37,944 nt of DNA. Origin: Candidatus Bathyarchaeota archaeon. GTDB lineage: Archaea > Thermoproteota > Bathyarchaeia > Bathyarchaeales > Bathycorpusculaceae. Below the pieces are notes generated by a model, which did not search any database, had not been told where the DNA came from, and saw only the letters and a program-made list of their open reading frames with translations. Shown here piece after piece: positions 32,228 to 37,944 of this stretch. Where the stretch lies: the NCBI GenBank assembly GCA_023488905.1, contig JAMDCQ010000011.1, positions 1 to 37,944 of the forward strand. Reading direction: 5' to 3'. The translations under genes were made by a program, and so were the position numbers. Positions within the stretch are counted from its first letter, which is position 1. Every line of letters starts with the position of its first letter.

Positions 32228-33043
32228 TTAGCTTACGTCCTGTTCTTGGACGAAGGCTCCGTGCCAATTGTGGTACCAGACTTGTCCGGTGAAGCTGTTG
32301 ACGCTTAGCATTCCGTAGGGTGTTTCGTTGCTTAGGACTTCGATTGTGTAGTGGCCGCTAAAGGCTGTGACATCGCCGACTGTTGTTCCTTGTAGATAGC
32401 TGTCTAGGTATTGCTGCGCATAGGTTTTTGCTTGCTCAACGGTGATTGTTGGGGTTGTTGTTACTGTTCCTCGTGCCCAGTTGCACCAGCCATTGCCAAA
32501 GGTGTATTGGGAGTTCCACATCATGTTTGGTCCAGGTTCGGGTGTTACTATTCCAGTGTATTTGTTGATGAGTAGTTCGAAGGCTCCGTTGCCTGTGCTT
32601 TTCTCTTCCACTATAACATAGAAGTTGTTGGTGTATTCTTCTACTTCTTTGACTGTTAGATCAGGGTTGTTTAGTGAGGCCACATATGTTTTTGCTATGT
32701 CGACTGCTTGGCTGATGGTTAATGGTGTGGTTGATGTGGTGGTTGGAGCGCCATAGACGTTGCTTCCCCCGCGTCCCATGCATCCACCCCAGCCCCATCC
32801 AGCTCTGTAACCGGGTGAGACTACTTGTGCTGGCGGTGTGTAGAGTGTTGGTGTCTGAGTGTTAGTTTGAGTTACTGGTGCTAAGGACTGCGGTGAACTG
32901 ACTTGGTTGGCTACAGGTGCCGGTTGATTAAGCGCCGGTGCTTGTGTATTCCACCCTCCTAAGGCGAAGGTTGTTGCTATAGTTGCGCCCACACTGAGGA
33001 GCGCTAATATTGCGAGGACTGAAACTAATTTCCAAGTTTTCAT
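32228..33043 (-). CDS. Secreted PepSY-like two-repeat protein
   Basis: About 271 aa from the ATG at 33043, chosen because GGAGGAAC lies just upstream. A signal/anchor segment (about residues 4-25) is followed by a Pro/Gln/Thr linker, a Gly/Trp-rich patch (RAGWGWGGCMGRGG) and two similar domains, each starting ITISQAVDIAK-like or TITVEQAKTYAQ-like and ending in a Tyr/Thr-Gly strand (NKYTGIVTPEP, NSFTGQVWYHN), typical of PepSY-type modules. PepSY domains are often inhibitory or metal-binding; function here is unknown. Exported to the cell surface. Confidence 0.75.
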   Translation of the reverse strand: MKTWKLVSVLAILALLSVGATIATTFALGGWNTQAPALNQPAPVANQVSSPQSLAPVTQTNTQTPTLYTPPAQVVSPGYRAGWGWGGCMGRGGSNVYGAPTTTSTTPLTISQAVDIAKTYVASLNNPDLTVKEVEEYTNNFYVIVEEKSTGNGAFELLINKYTGIVTPEPGPNMMWNSQYTFGNGWCNWARGTVTTTPTITVEQAKTYAQQYLDSYLQGTTVGDVTAFSGHYTIEVLSNETPYGMLSVNSFTGQVWYHNWHGAFVQEQDVS

Positions 33044-33058
33044 TTTTTGTTCCTCCAT

Positions 33059-33273
33059 TTCTATTTGATTAATATTATACTATTCGAATGATTTGATAGT
33101 TCGGTGAAACAGTTGTGAAACAGATTGAAACAAACCCTGAAACACCCAAAACAAGGTTCTTGTATGGATGTTCAGCAGCCCCTCCACAACCATTTACATA
33201 TATTATAATATTCTAATGTTACTTATAGGGATTGTGGTACGCGACAAACAAGTCGTTCCAGAGCAACAAAAGC
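33059..33273. other. Intergenic region before the secreted-protein gene
   Basis: No gene is seen between 33059 and 33396. It holds the promoter of the secreted-protein gene (AT-rich, with TTCGAATA about 33081), a second AT-rich patch at 33197-33221 with the ArsR-like site, and the repeat D1 at 33274. Confidence 0.4.
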
Positions 33274-33293
33274 GCTTTTTATAGGGGATAGGG
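33274..33293 (+). repeat. 20-bp repeat D1
   Basis: GCTTTTTATAGGGGATAGGG, identical to 37040-37059. The flanks are also similar: AGCA(AC)AAAAG before it and GTCGCCTGAAAGCTACAGAC after it, against GTCCTCGGCAAAGCAACAAA at the second site. A 12-bp palindrome AAAAGCGCTTTT (33268-33279) overlaps its left end. It resembles the TATA/GGGGTC boxes beside the structured RNA copies. Confidence 0.6.
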
Positions 33294-33396
33294 TCGCCTG
33301 AAAGCTACAGACTTGAATTTAGGTAGGGGTACCCCGCTACAGACAGTAGAATGCCCAGATGATAAATTCCGAGAGCGCTCAACCTGCATACGAGTG

Positions 33397-33681
33397 CTAA
33401 GTTCCATTGTTTTTCGGCTCGAGGTTATCCATAAAACCGTTAGCAAAACCATCAGACATCAAATCTTCCATCATTAAATGCCCTATGGCGCTACATGCAC
33501 GGCCCCAGTCGCCTCTAATTATTTGGTCTATTTCGGTTAAGGTTTGTATTTTCTTTTCATCCAGCGCCTCGCAGAGATACGTTATGTATCCTATGGCACC
33601 TTCCAACCGCGCCTTATGCAATAGCCTATCAAGTTGACGACAACTCAGGAGCACGTCGCCATCAGCTACGCTTTCGCTCAT
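33397..33681 (-). CDS. Acidic helical protein, distal gene of the RHH divergon
   Basis: A 94-aa protein, mostly helical (SCRQLDRLLHKARLEGAIGY, then EIDQIIRGDWGRACSAIGHL), with two Cys and no recognised motif. Its ATG overlaps the TGA of the 40-aa gene upstream (ATGA), so the two are translationally coupled. The pair is divergent from a ribbon-helix-helix gene across phased repeats. Confidence 0.65.
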   Translation of the reverse strand: MSESVADGDVLLSCRQLDRLLHKARLEGAIGYITYLCEALDEKKIQTLTEIDQIIRGDWGRACSAIGHLMMEDLMSDGFANGFMDNLEPKNNGT

Positions 33682-33800
33682 TCTTTTTTCGCCTCTTGTA
33701 TGTTCATGGCTGTTTCTTCGGCTGTTGCTTTGTTTTTGTCTTTTTTGGGAATGACTTGGTCACGGGTGCTGCTCCATGCAGGTTGTTGGTGGGTTTTCAT
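33678..33800 (-). CDS. 40-aa hydrophilic protein, first gene of the RHH divergon
   Basis: A 40-codon ORF starting MKTHQQPAWSSTRDQV and ending MNIQEAKKE. GAAGTGA lies upstream of the ATG at 33800, and the stop overlaps the next start as ATGA. Coupling and promoter position support it over the longer opposite-strand ORF at 33634-33843, which would overlap both genes and the repeats. Confidence 0.55.
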   Translation of the reverse strand: MKTHQQPAWSSTRDQVIPKKDKNKATAEETAMNIQEAKKE

Positions 33801-33820
33801 GTTTGTCACTTCAAGGATTT

Positions 33821-33900
33821 TAATTGTTATTAATTATCATTAATAGTTATTAAAAAAGGTTGATAAAGCTTTCCATTAATAGCCATTAGCGATCATTAAC
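33821..33900. promoter_or_regulatory. 10-bp phased AT-rich repeats in a divergent promoter
   Basis: Two blocks. Block 1 (33821-33850) reads TAATTGTTAT, TAATTATCAT, TAATAGTTAT, three units in direct 10-bp phase. Block 2 (about 33874-33903) reads CCATTAATAG, CCATTAGCGA, TCATTAACAT, again in 10-bp phase, the last reaching the ATG of the RHH gene. One helical turn per unit suits cooperative binding of RHH dimers on one DNA face. Confidence 0.65.
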
Positions 33901-34062
33901 ATGCCCAAAAAACTCATCCTAGACATAGATGACGCCACCTGGAAAGACGTCATCAAATTCAAAATAGACAACGATCTAAAAAACAACAACGAAGCTGTAG
34001 TAACCCTTATCAAAAGAAGCCTCTACACTGGCAATCCAAAACCACCGAAAAGTAAACCCTAA
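33901..34062 (+). CDS. Ribbon-helix-helix DNA-binding protein
   Basis: A 53-aa protein. KKLILDIDDATWKDVIKF gives the N-terminal ribbon strand and first helix, and NNNEAVVTLIKRSL the second helix with its usual Asn-turn, as in CopG/Arc-type proteins; the tail is Pro/Lys-rich. ATG at 33901 abuts the phased 10-bp repeats, its likely autoregulatory operator. Divergent from the 40-aa/94-aa pair. Confidence 0.72.
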   Translation: MPKKLILDIDDATWKDVIKFKIDNDLKNNNEAVVTLIKRSLYTGNPKPPKSKP

Positions 34063-34163
34063 ATCACCGCATTTTTTTGGCAAAGTTTAGTTCCCTTTGG
34101 TTAGTTCACTCAAAGGTGCAAGCGATAGCTTCTTTTTTCTTCGCCGCTTCATATTCCGCTATA

Positions 34164-34182
34164 GCCGAAGCGCCTCTTCGGC
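34164..34182. terminator. Strong hairpin between convergent genes
   Basis: GCCGAAG-CGCCT-CTTCGGC has a perfect 7-bp stem. It lies between the convergent RHH and TrmB genes and may terminate one or both. Only short T runs are nearby. Confidence 0.35.
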
Positions 34183-34224
34183 GGGTTCTTCATAGCCAAG
34201 CACAAAACCAATCAGAAACTTTCT

Positions 34225-35499
34225 TTAAGTGGGAGATGCAACAGCCCATAGATCATCAAAAAAAGTTCTACTTCTCCGAATAAGCTCTGAATCAGTTGTA
34301 CAAAATAGCATATCAAAAAAACCCGTACTTTCTCTATCCTCAAATGAGTCCCCATTAAGAGCAAACAAACACGTTTGGTCAATCATCAAAGTAACACTAT
34401 ACTCTTTATCGACTATTTTTAGCTCAATGTCGGGCGAAATCCCTCTAAAAATTGCAATACCTTCACTTGATAGAGACCCAATAATTCTTATTTTAACGCC
34501 CCTCTTAACAGCCGCTCGAAGATATTGCCTAAACTGCTTGATAACCCAAATATACTCTTCAGAAAAGGCAATAAAAATCTCCTTCTGGGCGGAAACAAGA
34601 GCAGCTGTAAGCTTTTCTCGTGCCAATTGAGGTTCAGTCAATACCTGAGGCTCAGCAATAACTTTACCAGTTTCTATCTCAACTATTTTTCTCTCTACAC
34701 TAACGGAGTTTTGCCAAAGAAAATCAAACAAGCTTTTAAAGCCCACGATTAACGCCTTACTATTTGTCCATAAACCCACCGGCTCATCATCAGAAGTTAC
34801 TTGCTCCGATAAAGACGAAAGAAAGAAAAGAACCGCTTTGTTATCTTGGATAATCAATCGAGAAACTGATTTTATACTAGATCGAATAGCTCTTCCTTCA
34901 AATCTATGGACATGCCCTTTTTGTAATAACTTCATTATCGGAACATCCTGAGAAGAAATGTAAACTAGATGTTTACAGGCCAACATAGATTTTGAAGAAT
35001 GCCCATTGATGGCATCAGATAAACCAAAATTATATGCATAAAGATCCTTAACCGTCGTTATTGCCAGATACTCATTTTTACTCTCACTGACCATTTCAAT
35101 AGCTTTACGAAAAATCTTTTTTTCACCCTGAATTATCATAATTTTTGGTTGCGTATCGGTGTTTTCTTTGTCACCGAACGACTGTAGATAGGAACTTAAT
35201 TCTTTTTGATTTCTTTTTAAGGCGGCTACTTCATCAAGCTTTCTTTTTATCGCCAAATTACAGACGTCATCAAAAGAAATGGCAGAAAAACGAGCAGGAT
35301 GTTCAAGTGTAGAACAAATAAATCCCTTATTTTGCAGGTTACAGAGGGTTCTGTAGGCTCTTTGGCGACTAATCTTTAATGCATTCAATATTTCCTTTCC
35401 CTTCTTCGGGCCATTTTTCGCAAGAAATGAGTAGACCGAGATTTCTGCATTTTTAAGTCCTAATTCTGTAAGTATCTCGATAATAAGTTCTGTATTCAA
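34225..35499 (-). CDS. TrmB-family regulator with two PLD-like sensor domains
   Basis: A 424-aa protein: winged helix at about residues 8-75 (LTELGLKNAEISVYSFLAKN, KISRQRAYRTLCNLQNKGFI), a short coiled coil (about 85-110), then a PLD-like sensor (IMIIQGEKKIFRKAI through LFDFLWQNSVSV) and a second one (REKLTAALVSAQKEIFIAFS through RSRTFFDDLWA). It is longer than most TrmB proteins. No catalytic HKD motif remains. Ligand and targets are unknown. The upstream region to 35788 holds no convincing gene; overlapping minus frames there look like noise. Confidence 0.8.
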   Translation of the reverse strand: MNTELIIEILTELGLKNAEISVYSFLAKNGPKKGKEILNALKISRQRAYRTLCNLQNKGFICSTLEHPARFSAISFDDVCNLAIKRKLDEVAALKRNQKELSSYLQSFGDKENTDTQPKIMIIQGEKKIFRKAIEMVSESKNEYLAITTVKDLYAYNFGLSDAINGHSSKSMLACKHLVYISSQDVPIMKLLQKGHVHRFEGRAIRSSIKSVSRLIIQDNKAVLFFLSSLSEQVTSDDEPVGLWTNSKALIVGFKSLFDFLWQNSVSVERKIVEIETGKVIAEPQVLTEPQLAREKLTAALVSAQKEIFIAFSEEYIWVIKQFRQYLRAAVKRGVKIRIIGSLSSEGIAIFRGISPDIELKIVDKEYSVTLMIDQTCLFALNGDSFEDRESTGFFDMLFCTTDSELIRRSRTFFDDLWAVASPT

Positions 35500-35788
35500 G
35501 ACGCCGACCCATAACCGGTTGAGTTTTGAATTTTGCCAATTAATCTTTCTAATAATCTTTAGTTTGTCTCGCTTGAGAGTGACTATTGTTTATTAATATA
35601 AAGGATTCGTTCATTAGCAAAATAAAAAACTGCGGTGGGAACAGCGCCTGAAAAGATGCCAAAATCGCGCAGGAAAAATCGCCTGGTGCAATCTCCTTGA
35701 AAGGTTCTGTAATGCACCATTTGAATATCAAACGTGCAGTCGCTATGAGGAAAAGTTGTAACATAAACGCTCAAGGAAATGTATTCAC

Positions 35789-35905
35789 TTGGACCCCAAA
35801 AATAAAGTAAGAAAAAAGCGATTATGGTTTAAGGCCCTTTTCTTTACACTATTGACACCCTTATTTTTGATTGGCTGGATTCTTTTCATAAAGGGAAAGA
35901 GATAA
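35789..35905 (+). CDS. 38-aa single-helix membrane protein
   Basis: A 38-codon ORF from TTG: a basic start (NKVRKKRLWFK), one membrane helix (ALFFTLLTPLFLIGWILFI) and a basic end KGKR. AAGGAA lies ten bases upstream. The composition, positive-inside on both ends with a single helix, is that of a genuine small membrane protein. Function unknown. Confidence 0.6.
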   Translation: MDPKNKVRKKRLWFKALFFTLLTPLFLIGWILFIKGKR

Positions 35906-36004
35906 GCCGCCAAAGAATCGAAGACACGGTTTCATGTACCCCACCCAAAGTGCAGAAAGGTAACAGTACAATTCATCGACCAAAACAAGGATAGGCGCAC
36001 CCAG

Positions 36005-36193
36005 ATGGACTGGCAAATACCGAAAAAAACGCAAAGTCACTCAGCAATCACTAAACAAATCAACGTAACAGACCTGACGGAAACCAAAAAACAGACACTA
36101 TTCATCAACTGCGTTAACCAAATAGGCTTTGCAGGTTTTGTTAAAAAGGAAATCGGCAACCAAACATATTACACCTTTTTCTACGAAACCTAA
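36005..36193 (+). CDS. 62-aa hypothetical protein
   Basis: An ATG-started frame with a Gln/Thr-rich N-terminal half and a more ordered C-terminal half (LFINCVNQIGFAGFVKKEIG, then YYTFFYET). No motif recognised and no clear ribosome site. It may be the N-terminal or internal part of a decayed gene. Confidence 0.4.
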   Translation: MDWQIPKKTQSHSAITKQINVTDLTETKKQTLFINCVNQIGFAGFVKKEIGNQTYYTFFYET

Positions 36194-36260
36194 CCGTCAA
36201 GTACAGAGACGGTTTTGTTTATGAAAAGAGAAGACCTTGGTTAAAGATTTTGAAAATAGA

Positions 36261-36413
36261 TGCTGAGGGTGCCTGCAGTTGGGCTTGCCATCTTCGACGG
36301 CACAGAGGTGGCGGCTTACCCGGCTACATTTTTTAGTAAGAAAGTTCTTACTATTGGCTGGTGGGAGTTGTGGTCGAAGCTTCAACAACCAAAGTTTCCT
36401 CTAAAGGACAAGT
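36261..36413 (+). pseudogene. Remnant of a TrmB-type effector domain
   Basis: The frame MLRVPAVGLAIFDGTEVAAY, followed by LTIGWWELWS, matches the C-terminal strand of TrmB-type regulators; the intact one at 18.2 kb has MLSVPAVALTIFDGALVAVA. A TAG lies just upstream and no HTH part is found, so this is a decayed fragment. It overlaps the start of the AbrB gene of module 2, whose promoter seems to lie inside it. Confidence 0.5.
36334..36353. promoter_or_regulatory. AGTAA-N8-TTACT operator, AbrB/PIN module 2
   Basis: TAGTAAGAA-AG-TTCTTACTA is a perfect 9-bp-arm palindrome ending seven bases before the GTG at 36361. AGTAA and TTACT are separated by eight bases exactly as in module 1 (25008-25027). 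Confidence 0.7.
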
Positions 36414-36618
36414 AGTTATCCCTGCTAATGTCCGCAAAGCAGCAAACCTAAAAAAAGGCGAAAAAATCCTTGCAATAGCCATCGACGACACGATAGTCCT
36501 TAAAAAAATAGTTGACAAATCCTTCCAAGAAACACTAAAACCAGTATGGGCTAAAGTTAAGCAAATGGGCCTCACAGAGGAAGATATAAACGCCATCATC
36601 GAAGAAGCAAGAGCTTAA
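36361..36618 (+). CDS. AbrB-type antitoxin, module 2
   Basis: An 85-aa protein from GTG: AbrB domain (TTKVSSKGQVVIPANVRKAA, then GEKILAIAIDDTIVLKK) and a helical C-terminal tail (ETLKPVWAKVKQMGLTEEDI) for toxin binding. The core KVSSKGQVVIP is identical to that of module 1. The promoter palindrome lies just before it. The PIN frame begins at its very end. Confidence 0.88.
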   Translation: MGVVVEASTTKVSSKGQVVIPANVRKAANLKKGEKILAIAIDDTIVLKKIVDKSFQETLKPVWAKVKQMGLTEEDINAIIEEARA

Positions 36619-37024
36619 GATAGTTCTTGACACTAACGTTTGGATTTCAGCACTTCTCTGGGGCGGCAAACCCGCAGCAATCATACAAGCCGCCGAGGAC
36701 GGAAAAGTACGCATTTTTATTTCCGAAAGTATAGCCGCTGAAATCGGCGAGGTTTTGGCTTACCCTAAACTTGAAAAAATCTACCGCCAAGAGCTTCGTC
36801 GTGAAGATTTGGTTGCGCAAGTGCTGAAAAACGCAAAGTTTGTTAAAGCGCCAAGCAAGGTTCAGATTATCCAAGAGCATCCTGCCGATAATAAGTTCTT
36901 AGATTGTGCTTTGGCAGCTGACGCAGATTGCGTTGTTAGCGGCGATAAACACTTGCTCAAAGTGGTTTCGTTTAAGAAAACCAAGATATTGACTGTAAGT
37001 GATTTTCTTAAGTCGATACAGTAA
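36614..37024 (+). CDS. PIN-domain toxin, module 2, without a standard start codon
   Basis: The frame KIVLDTNVWISALLWGGKPA, SESIAAEIGEVLAYPKLEKI and EHPADNKFLDCALAADADCV is a complete PIN domain of the same type as module 1 (about 136 aa). No ATG, GTG or TTG occurs in frame between the upstream stop and the catalytic Asp; the first is TTG at 36755, which would lose it. The codon before KIVLD is CTT at 36614, overlapping the antitoxin TAA. Non-standard initiation, a +1 shift from the antitoxin, or a lost start are possible. Confidence 0.78.
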   Translation, partial: LKIVLDTNVWISALLWGGKPAAIIQAAEDGKVRIFISESIAAEIGEVLAYPKLEKIYRQELRREDLVAQVLKNAKFVKAPSKVQIIQEHPADNKFLDCALAADADCVVSGDKHLLKVVSFKKTKILTVSDFLKSIQ

Positions 37025-37027
37025 AGT

Positions 37028-37046
37028 AAGCAGAAAACTGCTTTTT
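37028..37046 (+). terminator. Hairpin and T-tract after module 2
   Basis: AAGCAG-AAAA-CTGCTT followed by a T run, four bases after the PIN stop. It looks like an intrinsic terminator. Its 3' half is also the start of repeat D2. Confidence 0.5.
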
Positions 37047-37059
37047 ATAGGGGATAGGG
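37040..37059 (+). repeat. 20-bp repeat D2
   Basis: GCTTTTTATAGGGGATAGGG, identical to 33274-33293, followed by GGTCCTCGGCAAAGCAACAA. Downstream, CAACA-N11-TGTTG followed by TTTTT (about 37072-37097) could end a very short transcript beginning near the box. Confidence 0.6.
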
Positions 37060-37104
37060 GTCCTCGGCAAAGCAACAAACGTATGATATGTTGTTTTTGG
37101 GCGC

Positions 37105-37142
37105 TGTCTTTTGTTTGTGGAAATTGTTTATAAGGTGTGGAG
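37105..37142 (+). promoter_or_regulatory. Promoter-like repeat, first copy
   Basis: GTTTGTGGAAATTGTTTATAAGGTGTGGAGTG includes a TATA-like TTTATAAGG. A close copy, GTTTGTGGAGATTGTTTATGGGTGTGGGGTG, lies at about 37668-37698. The first serves the DUF5678 gene; the leader between also holds a TGACGGG/CCCGTCA inverted repeat (37143-37174). Confidence 0.45.
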
Positions 37143-37232
37143 TGACGGGCGAGTGGATTAGTTTTTTCCCGTCATTTACAATAAAGTTAAGAGCCCCTTA
37201 CTGCAATAATTACTCTGTGAGGTGTACTGTGA

Positions 37233-37445
37233 ATGGGTGAGGTCACCGTGAAAGCTCCAAGTATCAGCCCCGACGAATACGAAAAGTATAGGGGCAAAAA
37301 CGTTGCTATTTACAATGGCAAAATCATTGCCGCAGGCCAAAACTCAGCTGAAGCACTCCAGAAGGCGCTTAAGAAAAACCCCAAGTTAAAACCAAGCCAA
37401 ATCGAGATTGAGTACATTCAATTGGCGGATGAACTTATCTTTTGA
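37233..37445 (+). CDS. DUF5678-type small protein
   Basis: A 70-aa protein with YRGKNVAIYNGKIIAAGQNSAEALQKALKK, the typical pattern of the archaeal DUF5678 family (a short beta hairpin and a helix). Members are often next to retropepsin-like proteins, as here. GAGGTG lies nine bases before the ATG. Confidence 0.8.
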   Translation: MGEVTVKAPSISPDEYEKYRGKNVAIYNGKIIAAGQNSAEALQKALKKNPKLKPSQIEIEYIQLADELIF

Positions 37446-37611
37446 ATGGGTTAACCTGAAAATTGAGGACACAGTTTTATCTGTCAAGACTGCTTTCGCT
37501 GACTCCGATGAGGTTCCTCGTCTGCTGGGCCGAACAGACGTTTTTAACCATTTCAGAATCACCTTTGATGAGCGGAAACTGGAAACAATTCTGGAAACTC
37601 TCAGTACTTAA
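37429..37611 (+). CDS. Shortened retropepsin-like protein partner of DUF5678
   Basis: A 60-aa frame from the ATG at 37429, overlapping the DUF5678 gene by 17 bases. The segment VPRLLGRTDVFNHFRITFDE resembles the C-terminal LLGR-F-F signature of archaeal clan AA aspartic-protease-like partners, but the D-S/T-G catalytic region that should precede it is missing. Probably a truncated derivative that has lost protease activity. Confidence 0.6.
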   Translation: MNLSFEWVNLKIEDTVLSVKTAFADSDEVPRLLGRTDVFNHFRITFDERKLETILETLST

Positions 37612-37667
37612 TTCGTCCCTTGGGCGGCACCGGCAGAGCCAAAGTTGTTTTTATAAGGGCTTTGTTG

Positions 37668-37698
37668 TTTGTGGAGATTGTTTATGGGTGTGGGGTGG
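37668..37698 (+). repeat. Promoter-like repeat, second copy
   Basis: A copy of 37105-37142 with about four differences and a one-base gap; TTTATGGG replaces the TTTATAAGG TATA-like core. It precedes the structured segment at the right edge. Confidence 0.45.
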
Positions 37699-37717
37699 CT
37701 TTGGGTGCGGCTGTAGT

Positions 37718-37818
37718 GGGTGCATGGGAACCGTATGAGCTGTGTTAGTGCTCAAATCGCATCGTGCTATGCAGTGGTTCCACGGAAAACGCTGTTGCAG
37801 TGCGTTTTGCGCCAACAT
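37718..37818 (+). ncRNA. Possible structured RNA or leader at the right edge
   Basis: No open frame. Pairings: GGAACC (about 37728) with GGTTCC (about 37777) enclose two hairpins, GAGC-N9-GCTC and GCAT-CGTGCT-ATGC, a three-way junction; then AAAACGC-N9-GCGTTTT, a 7-bp hairpin. It follows a promoter-like repeat and precedes the partial gene at the edge by about 20 bases, so it may be a regulatory leader. No known riboswitch class was recognised. Confidence 0.35.
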
Positions 37819-37835
37819 ATTAGGATCCGAGAGGT

Positions 37836-37944
37836 GTGCATAATTTTAAATCTAGCAAGCGCCTTCTTGGCTTTATGGAAGCCTGTGAACTCATCAGGCT
37901 TATCCTCAACAAAGTCACCGTTCCAGCAAAGCCTAAAAAAGCAG
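37836..37944 (+). CDS. 5' part of a gene running off the window
   Basis: GTG at 37836 (GAGAGGT just upstream) or ATG at 37875 opens a frame that is still open at the window end (36 codons). It reads SSKRLLGFMEACELIRLILN, then a basic segment KPKKA. Too short to identify. Confidence 0.4.
   Translation, partial: MHNFKSSKRLLGFMEACELIRLILNKVTVPAKPKKA

Noticed and set aside
33634-33843. Plus-strand 69-aa hydrophobic ORF
   Set aside because: It overlaps the coupled 40-aa/94-aa minus-strand genes and the phased repeats; those have ribosome site, ATGA coupling and promoter support.
35549-35774. Overlapping minus-strand ORFs of 63 and 71 aa upstream of TrmB
   Set aside because: No ribosome site, no recognisable composition, two frames compete, and a clean plus-strand small membrane gene lies next to them.
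37817-37828. ATATTAGGATCC match to 9646-9657
   Set aside because: A 12-base match is expected many times by chance between two strands of a 38-kb window.

Overview
The window looks archaeal, most likely Thermoproteota of the Bathyarchaeia type; the lineage is inferred from gene content, not from a marker gene. Evidence: an archaeal CoA pathway (pantoate kinase plus archaeal PPAT), aspartate dehydrogenase, a Y-family polymerase ending in a PCNA-binding box, TrmB-type regulators, AbrB/PIN pairs, TTG and GTG starts, and TATA-like promoters. No tRNA, rRNA or CRISPR array was seen.

Layout. 1-3.0 kb: a CblS-like alpha-ribazole kinase facing an overlapping operon ECF S-component, pantoate kinase, PPAT; a 20-bp exact inverted repeat brackets this block. 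3.0-9.5 kb: a T4 endonuclease V-like glycosylase, metG with a PHP hydrolase, a dolichyl-phosphate-type glycosyltransferase divergent from a GT-C glycosyltransferase, and a DUF296 protein. 9.5-14.1 kb: tandem repeats, a 42-aa ORF, a molybdopterin oxidoreductase with an in-frame TGA, a HAMP-only receptor with a small partner, and a repair operon (SPL-like radical SAM plus Dpo4) behind two tandem palindromes. 14.3-19.3 kb: a membrane-anchored glycoprotein, a P1B ATPase with a CPS motif, a TrmB regulator and a zinc ribbon. 19.3-25.7 kb: AbrB-like proteins, an AbrB/membrane protein/38-aa operon, a RimK-family ligase, a TPP-riboswitch operon (ThiT plus a HypE-like protein), a TauE/SafE gene broken by one stop, and an AbrB/PIN pair. 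25.8-31.3 kb: a wHTH membrane regulator, a frameshifted acetyltransferase, valS and nadX. 31.3-37.9 kb: small zinc proteins, ArsR, a PepSY-like secreted protein, an RHH divergon with 10-bp repeats, a second TrmB, a second AbrB/PIN pair, DUF5678, and a structured segment at the right edge.

The most promising undescribed signals are: (1) a structured, probably non-coding RNA family with three diverged copies (about 3.87, 17.94 and 24.87 kb) whose stems are kept by compensatory changes, two copies having a shared TATA/GGGGTCT box; (2) the same AGTAA-N8-TTACT palindrome in front of both AbrB/PIN modules, the second PIN reading frame having no usable start codon; (3) tandem GTCAAG-N4-CTTGAC palindromes in front of the repair operon; (4) 10-bp phased AT-rich repeats between an unannotated RHH gene and a divergent small operon. 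Several genes carry single-base lesions (TGA, TAA, an A7 frameshift), so read-level checks matter before calling them pseudogenes or recoding.
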